Shown piece after piece: positions 24,621 through 37,700 of a stretch of DNA of 64,000 nucleotides. The number at the start of each line of letters is the position of its first letter. Positions within the stretch are counted from its first letter, which is position 1. Source of the stretch: Isoetes taiwanensis (Eukaryota; Streptophyta; Lycopodiopsida; Isoetales; Isoetaceae). The stretch is taken from assembly GCA_021234155.1 (NCBI GenBank), contig JAJEKV010000070.1:6444602-6508601 (forward strand), given 5' to 3'. The position numbers and the translations under genes are program-made. A model generated the notes under the pieces. The model was not told where the DNA came from, made no database searches, and was given only the letters and a program-made list of their open reading frames with translations.

Positions 24621-26690
24621 CGTGAAAAAGGATGGAAAGAAAAGAATAAACCTCGAAGTCGATAAAGAGGAAAAGGTCCGGTAGAGATCGTTCAGGATAA
24701 AGGGAACGGAAAAGAACCGAAAAGGAAGATTGAAATCATCTCGAACAAAGAAAGTCACCGGAAAGGATCGAGGAAAAGAAGATCAAAGGTCAAAGTCCGG
24801 TATAAACGAAAGACAGGGAAAATCTCGTCGCGAAGAACATCCTCATAAGTCGAGGAATCTCGAATCGAAGTTAAGAAAAGGCAAAACAAAGAAAATCGAA
24901 TCGAACAATGATCGAAGGAAAATGGTCGCTTTCATCGTCGCTCAAAGCTCTTTAAAGTAAAGTAAATTAAATCGAGCAAAGATAAAGGCGTAATCCGGCG
25001 AAAACAAAGGTTCGAATCCGCGTCAGGTTCAATTATGCAATGAAATTTTAGTTAATATTAATGTTTAATGAACCGATTGAAATCAATTGCATCAAATGCA
25101 AATACAGATTCATGAAAAAGACCGTTCAGATCGCTAAATTGCTATCGTCGCTTCCTCGAAATAAATAAAACAATTATGATATGAGGTTAATATTTTAAGT
25201 TAATTAAGGTTATGTTAGCGAATTAAGGTTGATTGGGTCAATTACGCAAACAAATCGATTGAACAAATTATTAATTATATTATATTACTTTAATTTTTCT
25301 CGTATCATCGTGTTCGGTCGTCTTTAAATTTTTCTTTCGGTTTTCATTAAATTAAATTAATATTTTGATTTTGGATAAATTTTCATGAAGCAAGGTTCTT
25401 TAATTATGGTCGAACGATATTTTCCACAGATCAAATTTCGTTAATCAATTAAAACAAGACAAATGATATTAGATAATATCCTTGGTCTCATAAATAGTGG
25501 ACTGCTTCGTCAGGTTTAATATGTTTCATCGATTAAATTTCAATCTTTATATTCATATAAATAAAGCTTAATTCGGTTCATAACAGGTTCGTCGAAATAC
25601 AGTTTCATCAAAATCTTTCGACAGATAAAGTCAAAATCTTGTCGAAGTTCATCGATCGGTCTCGACAAATAGTTCGTCTTTACATGATATTTCAATCGGT
25701 AAATAAAGTCATAATATTATTTCGTCTATTACGGTTCTTCGTAGATTACGGTTTTCGTTCCGGATCAATCGTTAACCGAATGGAGATTAAAACAGATCGT
25801 GGATACAGATCGCAGATCTTTGAATTTCGACAATCAGTTAAGCTAATAACGTTTTCAATACGTTCACGGATCCTGAAATAAAGAACAAAATCGAGGTCGT
25901 GGATCAGGGGATCGGGACAAACCAGATCGTCATATTAAATCGATGATTAATCGAATATTATTTCGCGTCGTTTACGTAAATAAGCACCGTGCATGTTAAA
26001 TGAATGCATATTCAAACCAAGAGCTCTGATCATATTACTTGATACCCGCGGTGTTACCTCCTTCAAAGAAACATTAGCCCATTTCTAGATGATCCACTAA
26101 ACCACACCTCAAAATGCATCAAATATTTCAGCGACCAAACCAGGGCTCCTAGCGAGCTTTGTATGTAGCAAATCGGTCGATAACTTCTGGCGGGTGGAAA
26201 TCCAGATTAGGCGAAATCACGGAGGGAAAAATCTTGTTAATTACGAACCAGATCAAATGAAAATTACCCACTTGGAACCCTATCAAATCGCAGGTTATAG
26301 AAGAATCTTGGAAGAGAAAAGAAGTAAGGGTCGCGAGCAGTAGACGAGTTTAGAAGGGTGCAAATCCAAGGAGATCATTAAAAAGGATTAAGAAGGAGAA
26401 TGCTGCGGGGCCGTGCTTAGTTAGGTATCACATTATGAAAACTAGGCCATTTCTAATTTTGGCCATTGATTTTAAAAAATAGAGAGATCTAGCGATGAGG
26501 ATATGCCACCTCAGTTTTCTTTGAGGGTGGAGGTGTTGATCTGATGGATAAGCTAGAATTTTGAGGAAAGAAGTAGGCTGGTAGAGTGTGCTAAAAGAAG
26601 AAGAAGGCGTGTGGCAAAATTGAGGAAAAGAAAAGAAAGTGTGTGGGAAAGTAAGGGAAAAATCACGGTCACTTGTTTATGAGAGTAGTG
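24621..26690. other. No gene; CpG/TCGA-rich AT-rich DNA
   Basis: Purine bias fades by 24960. From 25000 to 26000 the DNA is AT-rich yet dense in CpG, mainly in TCG, ATCG and CGAT words (very dense at 25600-25930). No coding region, LTR pair or RNA gene was recognised. A GGTTCGAATCC string at about 25009 is not part of a tRNA. Confidence 0.4.
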
Positions 26691-26699
26691 AGCGGGTTT

Positions 26700-28300
26700 C
26701 CTTCCACACATGCTCCCAACCTATGCCTAGCAACGCTGGGCACCATTACTAGTGATTATGTATGGGCGTGCTTTTATGCAGGCTTTTTTCAGGCAGAGCT
26801 TTGGATGTTCAAAAGAATGCTTCATTGACGGCAGCTCATTTTTTGCATTTGCAGGGTGGGTTAAGAGAGACTGCTTCAATCTTAGAAGGAAGTTCGAGGA
26901 GCAAGATCAGTTGAACAGATGCTAAATAAAGCAAAGGAGGCCAGTCAAATCTATATTCAAGGCTTTGACATTGTAGGGTTGAGTTGTTTGCAATCCGTTT
27001 CTTGCTAATGCCATCAGATGCTATTTTCAGAGTTCCGATTTTATATTTTCTACCACAAGCTCTTTAGAAGTTGCCAGGTTTGTGTGTCTTTGCAGTTTCT
27101 ATTTGCTTGCTCATCTATAACTTCTTGCTACAGCTCTATTTGCATCAATGAAGCCTCCAATGTGTAGATAGATTTACAATTACCTTATCTTCTCTTCAAC
27201 ATTTTTTTTTCCTTTTCCAATAAACCGTCGTTCAGTAGCAAATGCTCTTCAACATCCTTGGCTTTCTTATCTATATGAGCCCATTTCTATCTAAGATCAA
27301 TGCTGGCATGCATTATCATCTGCATGGAAATGTGAAAAGTTAACCATTCTATTTGTGGCCAATTGTTAGTGACAAGAAGCAATCACTCCATGCCTTTAGC
27401 AATCAGAAGGATAGGCTTTCAACACCTGGTCGAATTGTCTTTATCCAATGGTTCCCAATTCCAAACCTAATCATGCAATTGGAAGCATTGGGTTTCTAGA
27501 ATTGTGGATTACGATCATGGCGAAGCTACAATGCCTACTGAAGCAGAGGTAATAAACTCAAGCTTATTTCTTGAACATTCACTTTTAGCAATAGGTCAAA
27601 TACATGCCAGATACCAGGTCGTCTTTTTCTTTCTCTAGTGCTTCGTGCTCTAGCCAATAACCAGATTAGTTAAATGTAAACTTCTCTAAGTAACTCTGAT
27701 AACGGGTAAAAATTGAAAATTTTGAACTGCTTTATTCATTTTTGAAATTGCATTGTTCTTGTATGATATAATGCAGTTTACAGTCTCCTGTGTGTCTATT
27801 GCACATGCCAAACTAGAAATGGACAGCCATAGGAAAGATGTTTCAAATTAATGTTCTAAAGCCCCATTCTTAGTTATTTGCACATTGTTTTCCATTTGTT
27901 TGTGGCCTTTAAGAGTATTCGTTCGTGGCCTTTGAAGACTCTTAAAGTTAACTATGGTCAAATTTGTTTGTGGACATTTGCAAGATTATGCAAGATTTTT
28001 TATTTGCTAGAAAGTTATTATTTATCATTCTTCGCTGCGATATGTGCAAGTACAAATGGTGGGCTGCAAATAAATGGCGTAATGGCATGACCTTTTTAGA
28101 GATTCAGTACAGTTCAGAGGAAAAGCACAGCAACATTTGGAATGGACCAACATTTAGAAATAAGCAAGTTTACAGTGAGAAAGTTTATGAAACAAGCTGC
28201 AGATGTCAATATAGCAAGGTATTGGCCTTTTAAAGATGAGGCTTACAAATGCCATGCAGAGGCTCCTCTTACAACTCCAGAGGAACGAGATTCTATGATT
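26700..28300 (+). other. Possible transcribed region, unidentified
   Basis: Several pyrimidine-tract/AG junctions sit before short open stretches, for example a TTTTGCATTTGCAG acceptor-like site at about 26842-26855 followed by about 60 open bases, and an open stretch at about 27495-27550 ending in a GTAATA donor-like site. CpG is low and there are no repeats. I recognise no protein family in the short frames, so exon calls would be guesses. It may be a fragment of a host gene or ordinary intergenic DNA. Confidence 0.15.
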
Positions 28301-28302
28301 TT

Positions 28303-28710
28303 ATGAGCCTTGCAGGTCTGTTTCCCTTTGCTTTTGTAATCAAAGAAATAATGGTTTTGCACTGAACTTTTGACAAACTTAGGTAACTTGGATTTGATTT
28401 GTACAAGGCTTGAATTTTGTTGTTTTGAAGCTTCCAACAATGGTATCAAGTTCATTCTGACAAAGATAAAGGCTACAATGCAATGCAGAGCTTTGGGAGT
28501 CTCTGGCGAATGAGCCTTGCAGGTCTGTTTCTGCTTCCTAGAAACAAAGGAGTAATAGGTTTTAAATTTATGGAACATTTACTAACTTAGGAGACCTGGA
28601 TTTGACCTTGACATTGATCAAGGCTTGGATTTTCCGAGTTGTTTCTAAAGCTTCAGCAATGGCAGCATCTAAGCTCATCCTTACGCTCATCAACAATCAT
28701 AGAATTGGGT
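28303..28710 (+). repeat. Tandem duplication, ~207-bp unit (2 copies)
   Basis: ATGAGCCTTGCAGGTCTG begins at 28303 and again at 28510. Each is followed by AAACAAAG/ATCAAAG-AATA, ACTTAG, a CTTGGATTTGA-type block, CAAGGCTTG, GTTGTTT and AAGCTTC. The copies are diverged by substitutions and small indels. Confidence 0.8.
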
Positions 28711-31050
28711 GGAAACCTGGGTTTGCAGCTTTCCCTTGGATTTGAGTTTTCTAGTCCATTCCCTTGTGTCCTTTGATATACTTCCTTTATGCTGCCGAGT
28801 ATCTGGAATCAGTGTACTAGAACATTTTAGTGCTCATACCTCTTACTTTCTCCTCACCTCTGCACCTGCACCCAGAGAGTATTTCTGGCTCATTTCCACA
28901 ATTTGAGGTTCTATAGATTAGATTATCTCTATCCTCTGATCCAACAAACTGTTTCAACATCTATAATGACTAGCTGCTACATACTTGTAGCTTCACTAAT
29001 ACTTGTACTTGGAGGAAAGCAAAATACAATAAACCCTCTCCATGATAATATCTAAAACACTATTGCTGTTTGGGCGGCAAATTAATTAAACAATGGGAAG
29101 AACATACGTTAACTAAATCAGCTGCATTCTTTCCTATTACTGTTTCTTTGCCTTTTACTCTCCAACTTTGTCCTTTCTCTCGCCAATACTTTCTAATGCT
29201 CATAATCTTATTTCTTGTTTGGTGAGGGCAACACATGGGATGAGATATTCGCTGGCGGCGAATACACACGATATCATACATAAAACCAACTACTAATTCA
29301 TATTTCCAAATTGCCGCAGCTGGTTCTTCCCACCGCTTAAGGCCCTCCCTTCATGGCAGGCCTATGATGCCAGTTTTTGTGCTACTTACGCGAAAACAAC
29401 TTTGTGTAGAGAATTGACATGGATTCTCCTTTACTGCGCTTCATACGGTAATGGCAAAGATTATGGAGACAAAGGATCGAATGGCTACCATCATGTGCGT
29501 TAAACAATCCTATAGCAATTTTCGCTGGAATGTTGGAGTATGTAATAGGTACACATGAATAACAATGACTCAATGGAAGAAACCGCCAGCCCACTGTGCT
29601 GGCCCCAGAGTCTAAAGCAGTAGAGGGATTTCATTTGGCAAGCAAGAGGTCTTGATTCATCCTAGTGCATGTCCACCTAACTCAAAGAAGGCTCATTTCA
29701 ACAAATTTCTTCCAACAATTGTGTTCGATCGGTTTGTATTATTCCCGCTAATTTGCATATCTCACTAGATTTTAAGTGGGTCATGATTTCTACTATGTAG
29801 AACTTTCCAGAGCCTACAACAACATGCTCCGCTTAGATTTCTACTTCATGGGTGGGAACTCTTCAGAGCCTTTACTATGGTGAATCTTTCTCGAGCTTCT
29901 ACATGATGCCCATCTGGCTAAGGTTTGTGTCTAATTTCTTCAGTGCTATTCTGTAAAGCAAAGAGCCATTGTTTCTCATTTGTCAATGGAATAAACTGCT
30001 AATGGTTCTAACTGAATGGTTGCTCTAGGTTTGTGCCACAAATCCATAAAGAAATCGAGTAACTTTCTACTGCCTTGGTACCATAGTTTTACCACTCTCA
30101 TGGCCTTGTATAATTTCTTTTGCTATGTAATGGAGGATTATACAATTGATATTCCTCACTTCCAAGCACTGCTAAGAAAACTCTCCAAGCTTCTGAGTGT
30201 AGATACCACCTGCCCCCTTTATTAACGTAAGTTCAAAATCATTTTCTTTTGTTTATGGGCATCACAAGTGATCGAAATATTAAATCATATGTGGAATGGG
30301 AGCTTCATTAACGAAGGCATCATTATATTCTTTCGCCTCTTTTATGTCCTGGAAGTGTAATTTTTAGTTGGAACCTTTTATGGTTAGAAATTTATGTTAT
30401 ATGTTCCAAGAGTATCCCTGACGATGTTTTCACAATAGGACGTCTACTAAAACTCTATATCTAAGGCACAACTTAACTTGGCCTAATAGGAACTTTGAAA
30501 GAAAATTCAAGATAACTACTTGGGAGCACGCTCTACAAGCCATGCATGAATATGTGCGTATAAATATACGATGGATTATAGAGGATGGAGATTCCCACTT
30601 GAATATGAATTAGAGAACAAGGATGCCTTGAACATGGATTAAAGAAATGGGATTCCTTTTTTGAGATGCTATATGTCTATAGAGAGAGGGGAAAACTACA
30701 AAATACCCTTATGTTCTTTGACTCTAATTTCACTTTATGTCTCGGATTTCTTTCATAATTTGGATTAAAATGACTTTCGTCAACTTATATCTCTCCTATA
30801 CATTTCAAGCTCTCATGTCTCTTTTAGTTTTTTGTATCTAAATCCAATGCCCTTTTAATGGATATGCTCTCAGTCAGCCGCTTTTTGATCAATAATGCCT
30901 ACTTCTTGGTGTACCTGTCAAAAAGAAAAGGAAGGCACAAGAAGCTCCATCAAATTTGTTTCTAATTGAAACTCATTTGCTCCATTAATTTTAGCTTGTT
31001 CCATTGATTTTTTCTCCTCGTGCTCTCATGATTTGGCACCGACTTCAGTT
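28711..31050. other. No recognisable gene
   Basis: Only short frames without motifs were seen (for example 29060-29281 minus and 30016-30225 plus). AT-rich, low CpG, no repeats apart from scattered A/T runs. Confidence 0.4.
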
Positions 31051-31053
31051 TTC

Positions 31054-31376
31054 TTCAAGTGATTGTTCAAGGGACCAGCCTCTCACACTCAAGGCACAAG
31101 CTCTCATGACTGCCTCCTTTTACCCACTTCACTTCCTAACCTATAGATCATGCCTATAATATTGTTCCTAATTGCTCTAGGTATGATGTTGCTCCAAACA
31201 ACAAAAAGATAGATGTTGTTCATGATTGTTTAGTTGACCAAATTTCTCACAATTCTCAAGCAAGACAAGCTCTCATGATCAAGCCTTTTACTCACTCTTA
31301 CTCATGAACCTATAGGAAAGATCATGCGTATTATTGTTCCTAATTTGCTCTAGGTATGATTGTTGCCTCCAACACA
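31054..31376 (+). repeat. Tandem duplication, ~165-169-bp unit (2 copies)
   Basis: Copy 1 starts TTCAAGTGATTGTT (31054) and copy 2 TTCATGATTGTT (31219). Both then contain ACAAGCTCTCATGA (31096 and 31265), CCTTTTAC-CACT, AACCTATAG, GATCATGC, ATTGTTCCTAATT and GCTCTAGGTATGAT. Copies are moderately diverged. Confidence 0.8.
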
Positions 31377-32355
31377 CACACATGTTCAAGCTTCCTGTCA
31401 TTCCAATAATTAATAAAGCTTATGGGTATTTTGTAAATTTACAACATTTAAAATTTGAAAAAAAAACACACAAGTATTGCTCCTAAGGGCATTTTGGGTA
31501 TTTCTAATGAAACATAAGGGCATTTGAGGAATTAACGTGAAATCTTGAGTGGCATTTGAAGAATTTTACAAAATACAAAATACATTGTAATGTACATCTG
31601 TGCATTTGGTGAAATTATGAAAGTTATGGTGGTTTTATGAAATTTGTCAAACATAAGGTATTTTGTGTTTTTCCAATTTATATTATTCTTGAATATCCGA
31701 AACAATGTTTACGCTGTTCTATAAAAGCTAATTAACTATGATGGAAAAATAGTCGATTGGAAGGCTCTGATTTAAATTCTTCCTTTTGAAGATTGTAGAT
31801 ATATGTATGTAAATTTGAAGTGTACCATTGCTCTATGACCGATGGTTAGCTAAGATTTTGGATTTGAGGCATAAACCATTGATCTATATTGCCACACATA
31901 TGCCTAGCAAAATTGGCATTGTTGTTAATATGGTCGCTAACATATTTTCTTTTTCTCTTTTTTTTTCTCAAGAATACAATCAACAACTTTAAAACTTTGT
32001 AGCCAGTTAATTCATCCATTTCGCCTATAGCAGTGATCAACTTTCATGACTTCTTCATAGCTGCTTAAGCTATGTAGGCATTTGATGTGAAATTATGTTA
32101 GATCAGTAAGCCGCTGATCTTCCAAAAGAAAGATTACATCATGTTTATAAGGATTGACTAACTTCATATGGACTCACTCCATATCTACAAAGAATTATGA
32201 AGCCAAAGTGCTACTTGCCGTGAGTTCTTGCAGACAAATGGCTTCCACTTCATCCCCCATGTGATTTCTTTTATAAAATGGAATGTAAATGCTGCTAAAG
32301 ATTTGGTAGTAGATCTTCTCGTAGTAACTTACTATAAACATAATTTAGTTTGATT
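31377..32355. other. No recognisable gene
   Basis: AT-rich sequence with repeated GGCATTT(GA) words near 31490-31570. No gene or element signature is present. Confidence 0.4.
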
Positions 32356-32359
32356 TAGA

Positions 32360-32415
32360 TGTTAGAAATATATAGACACACAAACTTCTTCCTACAAAGC
32401 AAGATCATCATTAGA
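32360..32415 (+). repeat. Orphan copia LTR end
   Basis: About 55 bp starting TGTTAGAAATATATAGACAC match the outer end of the copia LTR beginning at 48516, including the following CTTCCT-CAAAGCAAGATCAT stretch. The similarity then fades. No primer site precedes it, so this is a truncated or solo LTR of the same family, not the edge of a full element. Confidence 0.55.
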
Positions 32416-34730
32416 GGTATTTGGGATATGTTTGTCCTCCTAAGAAAATCTGTATAATATTTTTATTTTATTTGTTTTCAATATGGTAGAGGTGCAACTA
32501 ACCATTTAATTTAACTACGTGACAAATAATTCCAACAACTATTTTCTCAACTACTACTCCTTAAAGGCTCCATCAAGTTTGGTATTTTCCTTAAAATACC
32601 CATCAAGAAAAATTTAATTGGTCTTCCTTGAAATGCTCGATGCCGTGGAGTTTTATCTCAAATTTATCATGTCACTCTGTCCATGTAAATTTTGATATTG
32701 CTGAAGCTCCTAAGCTTTTCCTCACCACCCGTACCCACATCATCAATCCCAATATGGAGATGGAAACCGAGTTTTGTTTCTCGCTACTGCACTTCCTCTT
32801 TTTCCTGGACAGCCGAGAAATTTCGAATTTGGAGCTTCTTTTTACATCTCAAATTTGAATTTGGAGGTAAGTCGGAATTTTCTAAATGGTTTGCTTGTGA
32901 TTAGTGTTGGTCTTGCTTTTCTCTCACTACCAAAGATGATCGGAATCGTAGGATTCTAGCTGTTCGAGGGAGGTATGTAATGGAATAGGAAACGAGGAGG
33001 ACTTAAAGGAAAGATTGATGAGGATAAATCTTAGATCAATTGGAGCAAAGCATGCGTACATATGTGGGTACATGGAAGCATTTATCCTCGGATCCTATTA
33101 GCGAAATTTTAATTTAATTTACTACTAGCTTGGTTAAGTTTGTCGAGGGAAGGAATGGTCTATTAGGATATTGCAAATATGGGAAATACATAGGCCACTC
33201 GTTTCTTTAATCCGTGGTAATTTGCAAGCAACTGGATGCAATAAAAGCTGAATTTGAAAGCCCATTGTCGAGTAGGCTTCATTGCTCTCGGCAGTTGTAA
33301 CTCAAGAGGAACTTGATGCAAGCTCAAATGAAAATACTTTAAAGGATTTTGCTGAGTTAAACAACTGTAGAGAGAGAAGTTTTGCCGAGAATTTTCTCGC
33401 ATGAGATTTAATCTGCTTAAATGTCTCTGGCTCATGAAAAGATTGAAGAAAACTTCATGGGCTTTCGAAAGGGAAAGAGTATGAAACCTATCGAGGTTTT
33501 AGCTCCAAAAGGGAGCAAGACGAGGGTTTATGCCGTTCATCAAGTCTTGAATGTAAGAAAAGAGTGGAGTGGGTAAGAAGAAATGTTGGGAACTTTGTGA
33601 ACATCATGGTTTCGAGGGATGAAATTATTGACTTGTTAGTTCTGCGCCATGCAATGCAAAGATTGAAGAGGAATATTTTAGATATGGTTATAAAGGACGC
33701 TGTTTCAAACATGGATGCAGCATGAGGTACAAGCAACTCTACATTCTATTGGTTCTATAGACAGATAGGAGCCCTTGAACCTTTTCAAGTCAAGATTGAG
33801 ACATCTGGCAATTAAGAAGGTCATTATACTCATTCATATGCTACATTGAACCATAAGAAAGAGGAATGCAAAAAGTTGACGAGGTACTTATGAAGATGCA
33901 TTCAATCCAACCGGAGTTCTACTGTTTGGTAGAGTAACCAAAAATAACAAAAGTGAACAATGATTGAAATGAGAAAATAATATCGTATTTATTTTGGAAA
34001 AGCATCTTAAAACTTATGGTTGCCTTTATAATATGCACCATGTAGGATCAGCCAGTTTGTATTAAATTGACATTATACAATTAATAAATCAAAAATTTGA
34101 AAGAGTCTCCCCATTGTTCTGTATGAACTTTGCTTCTGGGATCAAGCTTTCAGTGAAATGCATTGTACTCTTCAAATCTAAAGAGATCCTCAATGGTTTC
34201 CTTTCCGTGATAACCTAAGATCACATGATGGTGGCTTGGCATGTTCCAAGTCTACAAGAAACATTTGCAACGAAGGATATTTGACCCGTGACCGGTAACC
34301 CCGTTAGAATTATTAGCTTGTATGAGTCAGGAATAATGATGTGGGATGGTCACTTGATCCTTTGGTAGTAAGATTTCACTTGGTTTGTGACTGAAAACTA
34401 TAAAAAGCTATGTATAAGAAAGAATAGGTTCAACGTACCATACAACCAGGAATTGCATCTACTGTGATGTATAGATGAAGAGCAAAGAAAGGTAAAAAAA
34501 GTTCTAGCCTCTTGTTCCTGGTAAATCAAATGCGGTCCGGGGAGTAGGGTACTTGATGGGATAAAGACTTGAACTGGGTCTTGCCAATCCGCTGGTAAAG
34601 AGTGCGTTTGTACGGCCGGTAAGAATTATTGAAAAAAAAATGATACATAATATTGCATGTTTGTTTGAATATCAAAGGCTAAAAGCGAAAGAAGGTGTAG
34701 CAAGGGTTGAGGAAGTATTATCAAAATCCA
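32416..34730. other. No recognisable gene
   Basis: The area at 33160-33740 has several medium open frames on both strands (90 aa and 82 aa minus; broken plus frames of 20-60 codons that look protein-like). I could not match any of them to a family. Treat as possible decayed coding DNA of unknown origin. Confidence 0.25.
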
Positions 34731-37700
34731 GTAACGGCAGCCCAGCTGCCGGGCATAAGTTGGAAACTTGCAAAATGATAGCAATTCATGACACCGGCAG
34801 TTGTCTCCCAAATGCATTGTAACCCTCCTCTTTCCTTCATGTTGGTGTTAGTGATGTTGCCCATTATTCCATCCAAGATTCTTTTAGAGTTTGCTTCTAT
34901 TGTCTCAAGCAAAGTCCCATGATAATATGGTTGGTTTTGTTCTCAAGAATCCATTGGTTGGTTGTGTTTGGAAACATGTATTGGCTGGTATAATGAATGT
35001 CATAGTTTCATACTGCTAAGGATTAATGTGGATTACATTCCTATTACATTGTAGTGGCATGCTAAGCATACGATCTTTTAGAATCTAAGAATATTAGTTT
35101 CTCTGTGATAGAAAATAAAGTCCAAAGATTGCTAGGGGCTAAGTTGTTGGGAACCATCATGGCTAAGTTGGGAACTCCACACAATGAACAAAGACTATTC
35201 TATAATATACATGATGATATCATGGCCTAGATGTCAATGTTTTCCTCTTGTGCCCTGTGGTGCACGTAGCTCTGGTCTCTCTCTTTAATGCCAGAGACGC
35301 TAGTCCTTGTATCAATTCCCTTCTATTTTAGATTCATTTTGACTTTTCTCTTTCTAGCTGTCTTGAAGTCGCCTCTGTCATTGCTAATTTGAAAAGCCCG
35401 GTACACAACTAAGGACATGCATCGAATTTGTTGAATGCTTTTGAATCTCTAACTAACTCGCTTTTTAGAGGATTTGACCTTGATGCCCACCAAAGAGCTT
35501 GAAAGAAGTCTGTAGATACAATGGGATTGACTAACAGATTCATGAGATATCAAGCATTACTTGTTTGTTGTAGGTGAGTGCTAAGAATATGTTAAATTGT
35601 TCACATTGGGATGTTGGAACACTCAAAGCCCAATTCCCTGTAAAATGAATGTCAAGCCCCAAATATTATGGGCAAACAAGAATGAGGAATGAGAAAACTC
35701 CTCACTCATGTCGTGATTGTGGAGGATCTTTGGTAAAAGTATCTCAAATTGCTAAGGGATATGGAAATGGCTTGCATAATAAGGTTTCTGTGTTTCTTAC
35801 ATGCATTTATGAGTATCGAAGAGCATGTAAAGGTAATAGATTGCCTAATTCAACCACTTTGCATGCTAGATGGGGTCATATTACACACCGAGCATGCTCT
35901 TGGATTACATTTTAGTTTCGCTTTCAAATATCTTTTAATGCATGTGGCATCACAGAGGTCTCAAGATTCATTACAAGACTTGTGCAAACACTTAAAGTGT
36001 AGAAATTTACAGATTTGTAAGGCATATAAGATATGATAGGAAACGGGGAAGCTGTACATATTGAGCTAGATCATCAGGTGTTGAAAAATGATATTGTGTT
36101 TGAATTGTATTCACCATTGGCTTATTGGACTCACTAACTCAAGCCAGACGTAACTACAGACATAACGCTATGCTAAAACGAAATGGAATTCATGGAAAGA
36201 AACTTATAACCCTTAATTCTCATTGTTGAAGACCGATTATGCCCATGGCTTTGGGGCTGTCAAAGACAATGAGGAAAATATTGTCTCCAAGCAATGGCAA
36301 ACACTTTGAAGGCAAATATGGAGGAATAGGTTGTCATGCAGAGCAACGGCTACACTAAGGATGGCGATTGTTCTAACCAATTCAAAATAATTCCAACCTT
36401 ATCGGTGACATTCATTGCGTATATATATAGTAAACATCCGTATAAAACCCAATCAAGGAAAAATTAGTTACCTCTATAACTCACAAATGAAGGTGTACCT
36501 TTAATGTCGCGATCCGAAAAGACACCTAATACCATTCTAATTAACGATCCACCACACAATCCTCAGTATGATCAAATGCGTGTCGGATCCTCCGTCTTGT
36601 ACCTTAAAATTATCTGCATACGCGTATAGCCATAATGTTCCAAATTGGCAATAAATCCACCTTTCGCTATGTATAGCACGACCCTCCTCAAATCCAAATG
36701 GATTAGATTGCAAAATCCCTCAATGTGTACTTGAGAGGTTTAAGATAGCCCGCTTAAAAGATACCCAAGGAATATGATGCTAGATCGGAAAGAAATATGG
36801 AAGGAGTTCATCCGTGATTCCGCCATACATTTCGGCCACTCAAATAAAACTTATCCGCCAAGTGGCTACATGAGGGACCAAAGATAATCTAACAAAACTA
36901 GAATGAGCATCAAGAGCATTACTTAAGTCAGATCACAGTATTTAGCAACTCTTATCTCTTCAAATTTCCACCTGCTGGAAGATAGACCTTCAGACTCCAT
37001 TTACACCTAAGATACAAAGGCAAAAAAGAGGTCCCGGTGCCCTTGAAAGCGAGGCATAACCATGTCGAAGAGCCCTTAAATAAATAGCTCATCTTATCCG
37101 ATGAGGCAACTCCAAACATTCAAAGCATGAAGATATTCCGCCTAAATCGTGATCAAGCAACTTAGAAGAATAGCCACCCAAGCAGACCGTGAATTAATTT
37201 GTAAATCCATGTTTCTAACTAACCGACTCCGGCAGGGTTCTTGGCACACCGGCATAGCGACTTAATCACGTGAACGACTTTACTCTTAACCGACACGCTT
37301 CAAACCGCGGGTTCCAGCATAAAGGCAGTCATTTAACCTGGCCGGATGTTCCGATAGCCATTATTTTACATCCGGCGAATCCTGCATACGCGAAGTTCTG
37401 GCCGCGGCGGTGCATCGTAGTAAAGCTTTTGAGCTTGGCCATTCAAACCAAATTAAATCAATCCAAACGAGCGCATCAGTAGGTTGTGAGCTTTGTCATT
37501 TTGGACTTCAAACTCCACTTCCCCAGCAGTAATCGATGGCTCTGATCGAGGATATAGATGGAGCCGGATATAACCAAGCCATAGCCAAGCTTAACCTAGA
37601 GCCACCGCGAAAACAAAAAAACCCTAGAAAGGCGTAATCGAAACGATGCGGAAGCGATGCTACGTATCTCTGGCGGAATCTCAAAATACCTAATCTAGGG

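Noticed and set aside
23036-24758. Long frames on both strands (up to 288 codons)
   Set aside because: Low-complexity products of the purine tract: Lys/Glu/Gly on plus, Phe/Pro/Leu/Ser on minus, several phases open together.
25000-25040. GGTTCGAATCC string as a tRNA T-arm
   Set aside because: The flanking bases do not form a 5-bp T-stem (AAAGG against CCGCG pairs only twice), and no D arm, anticodon arm or acceptor stem can be built upstream.
34735-34751. GGCAGCCCAGCTGCC hairpin as a terminator or regulatory stem
   Set aside because: Short palindrome without any gene or RNA context; expected by chance in 64 kb.
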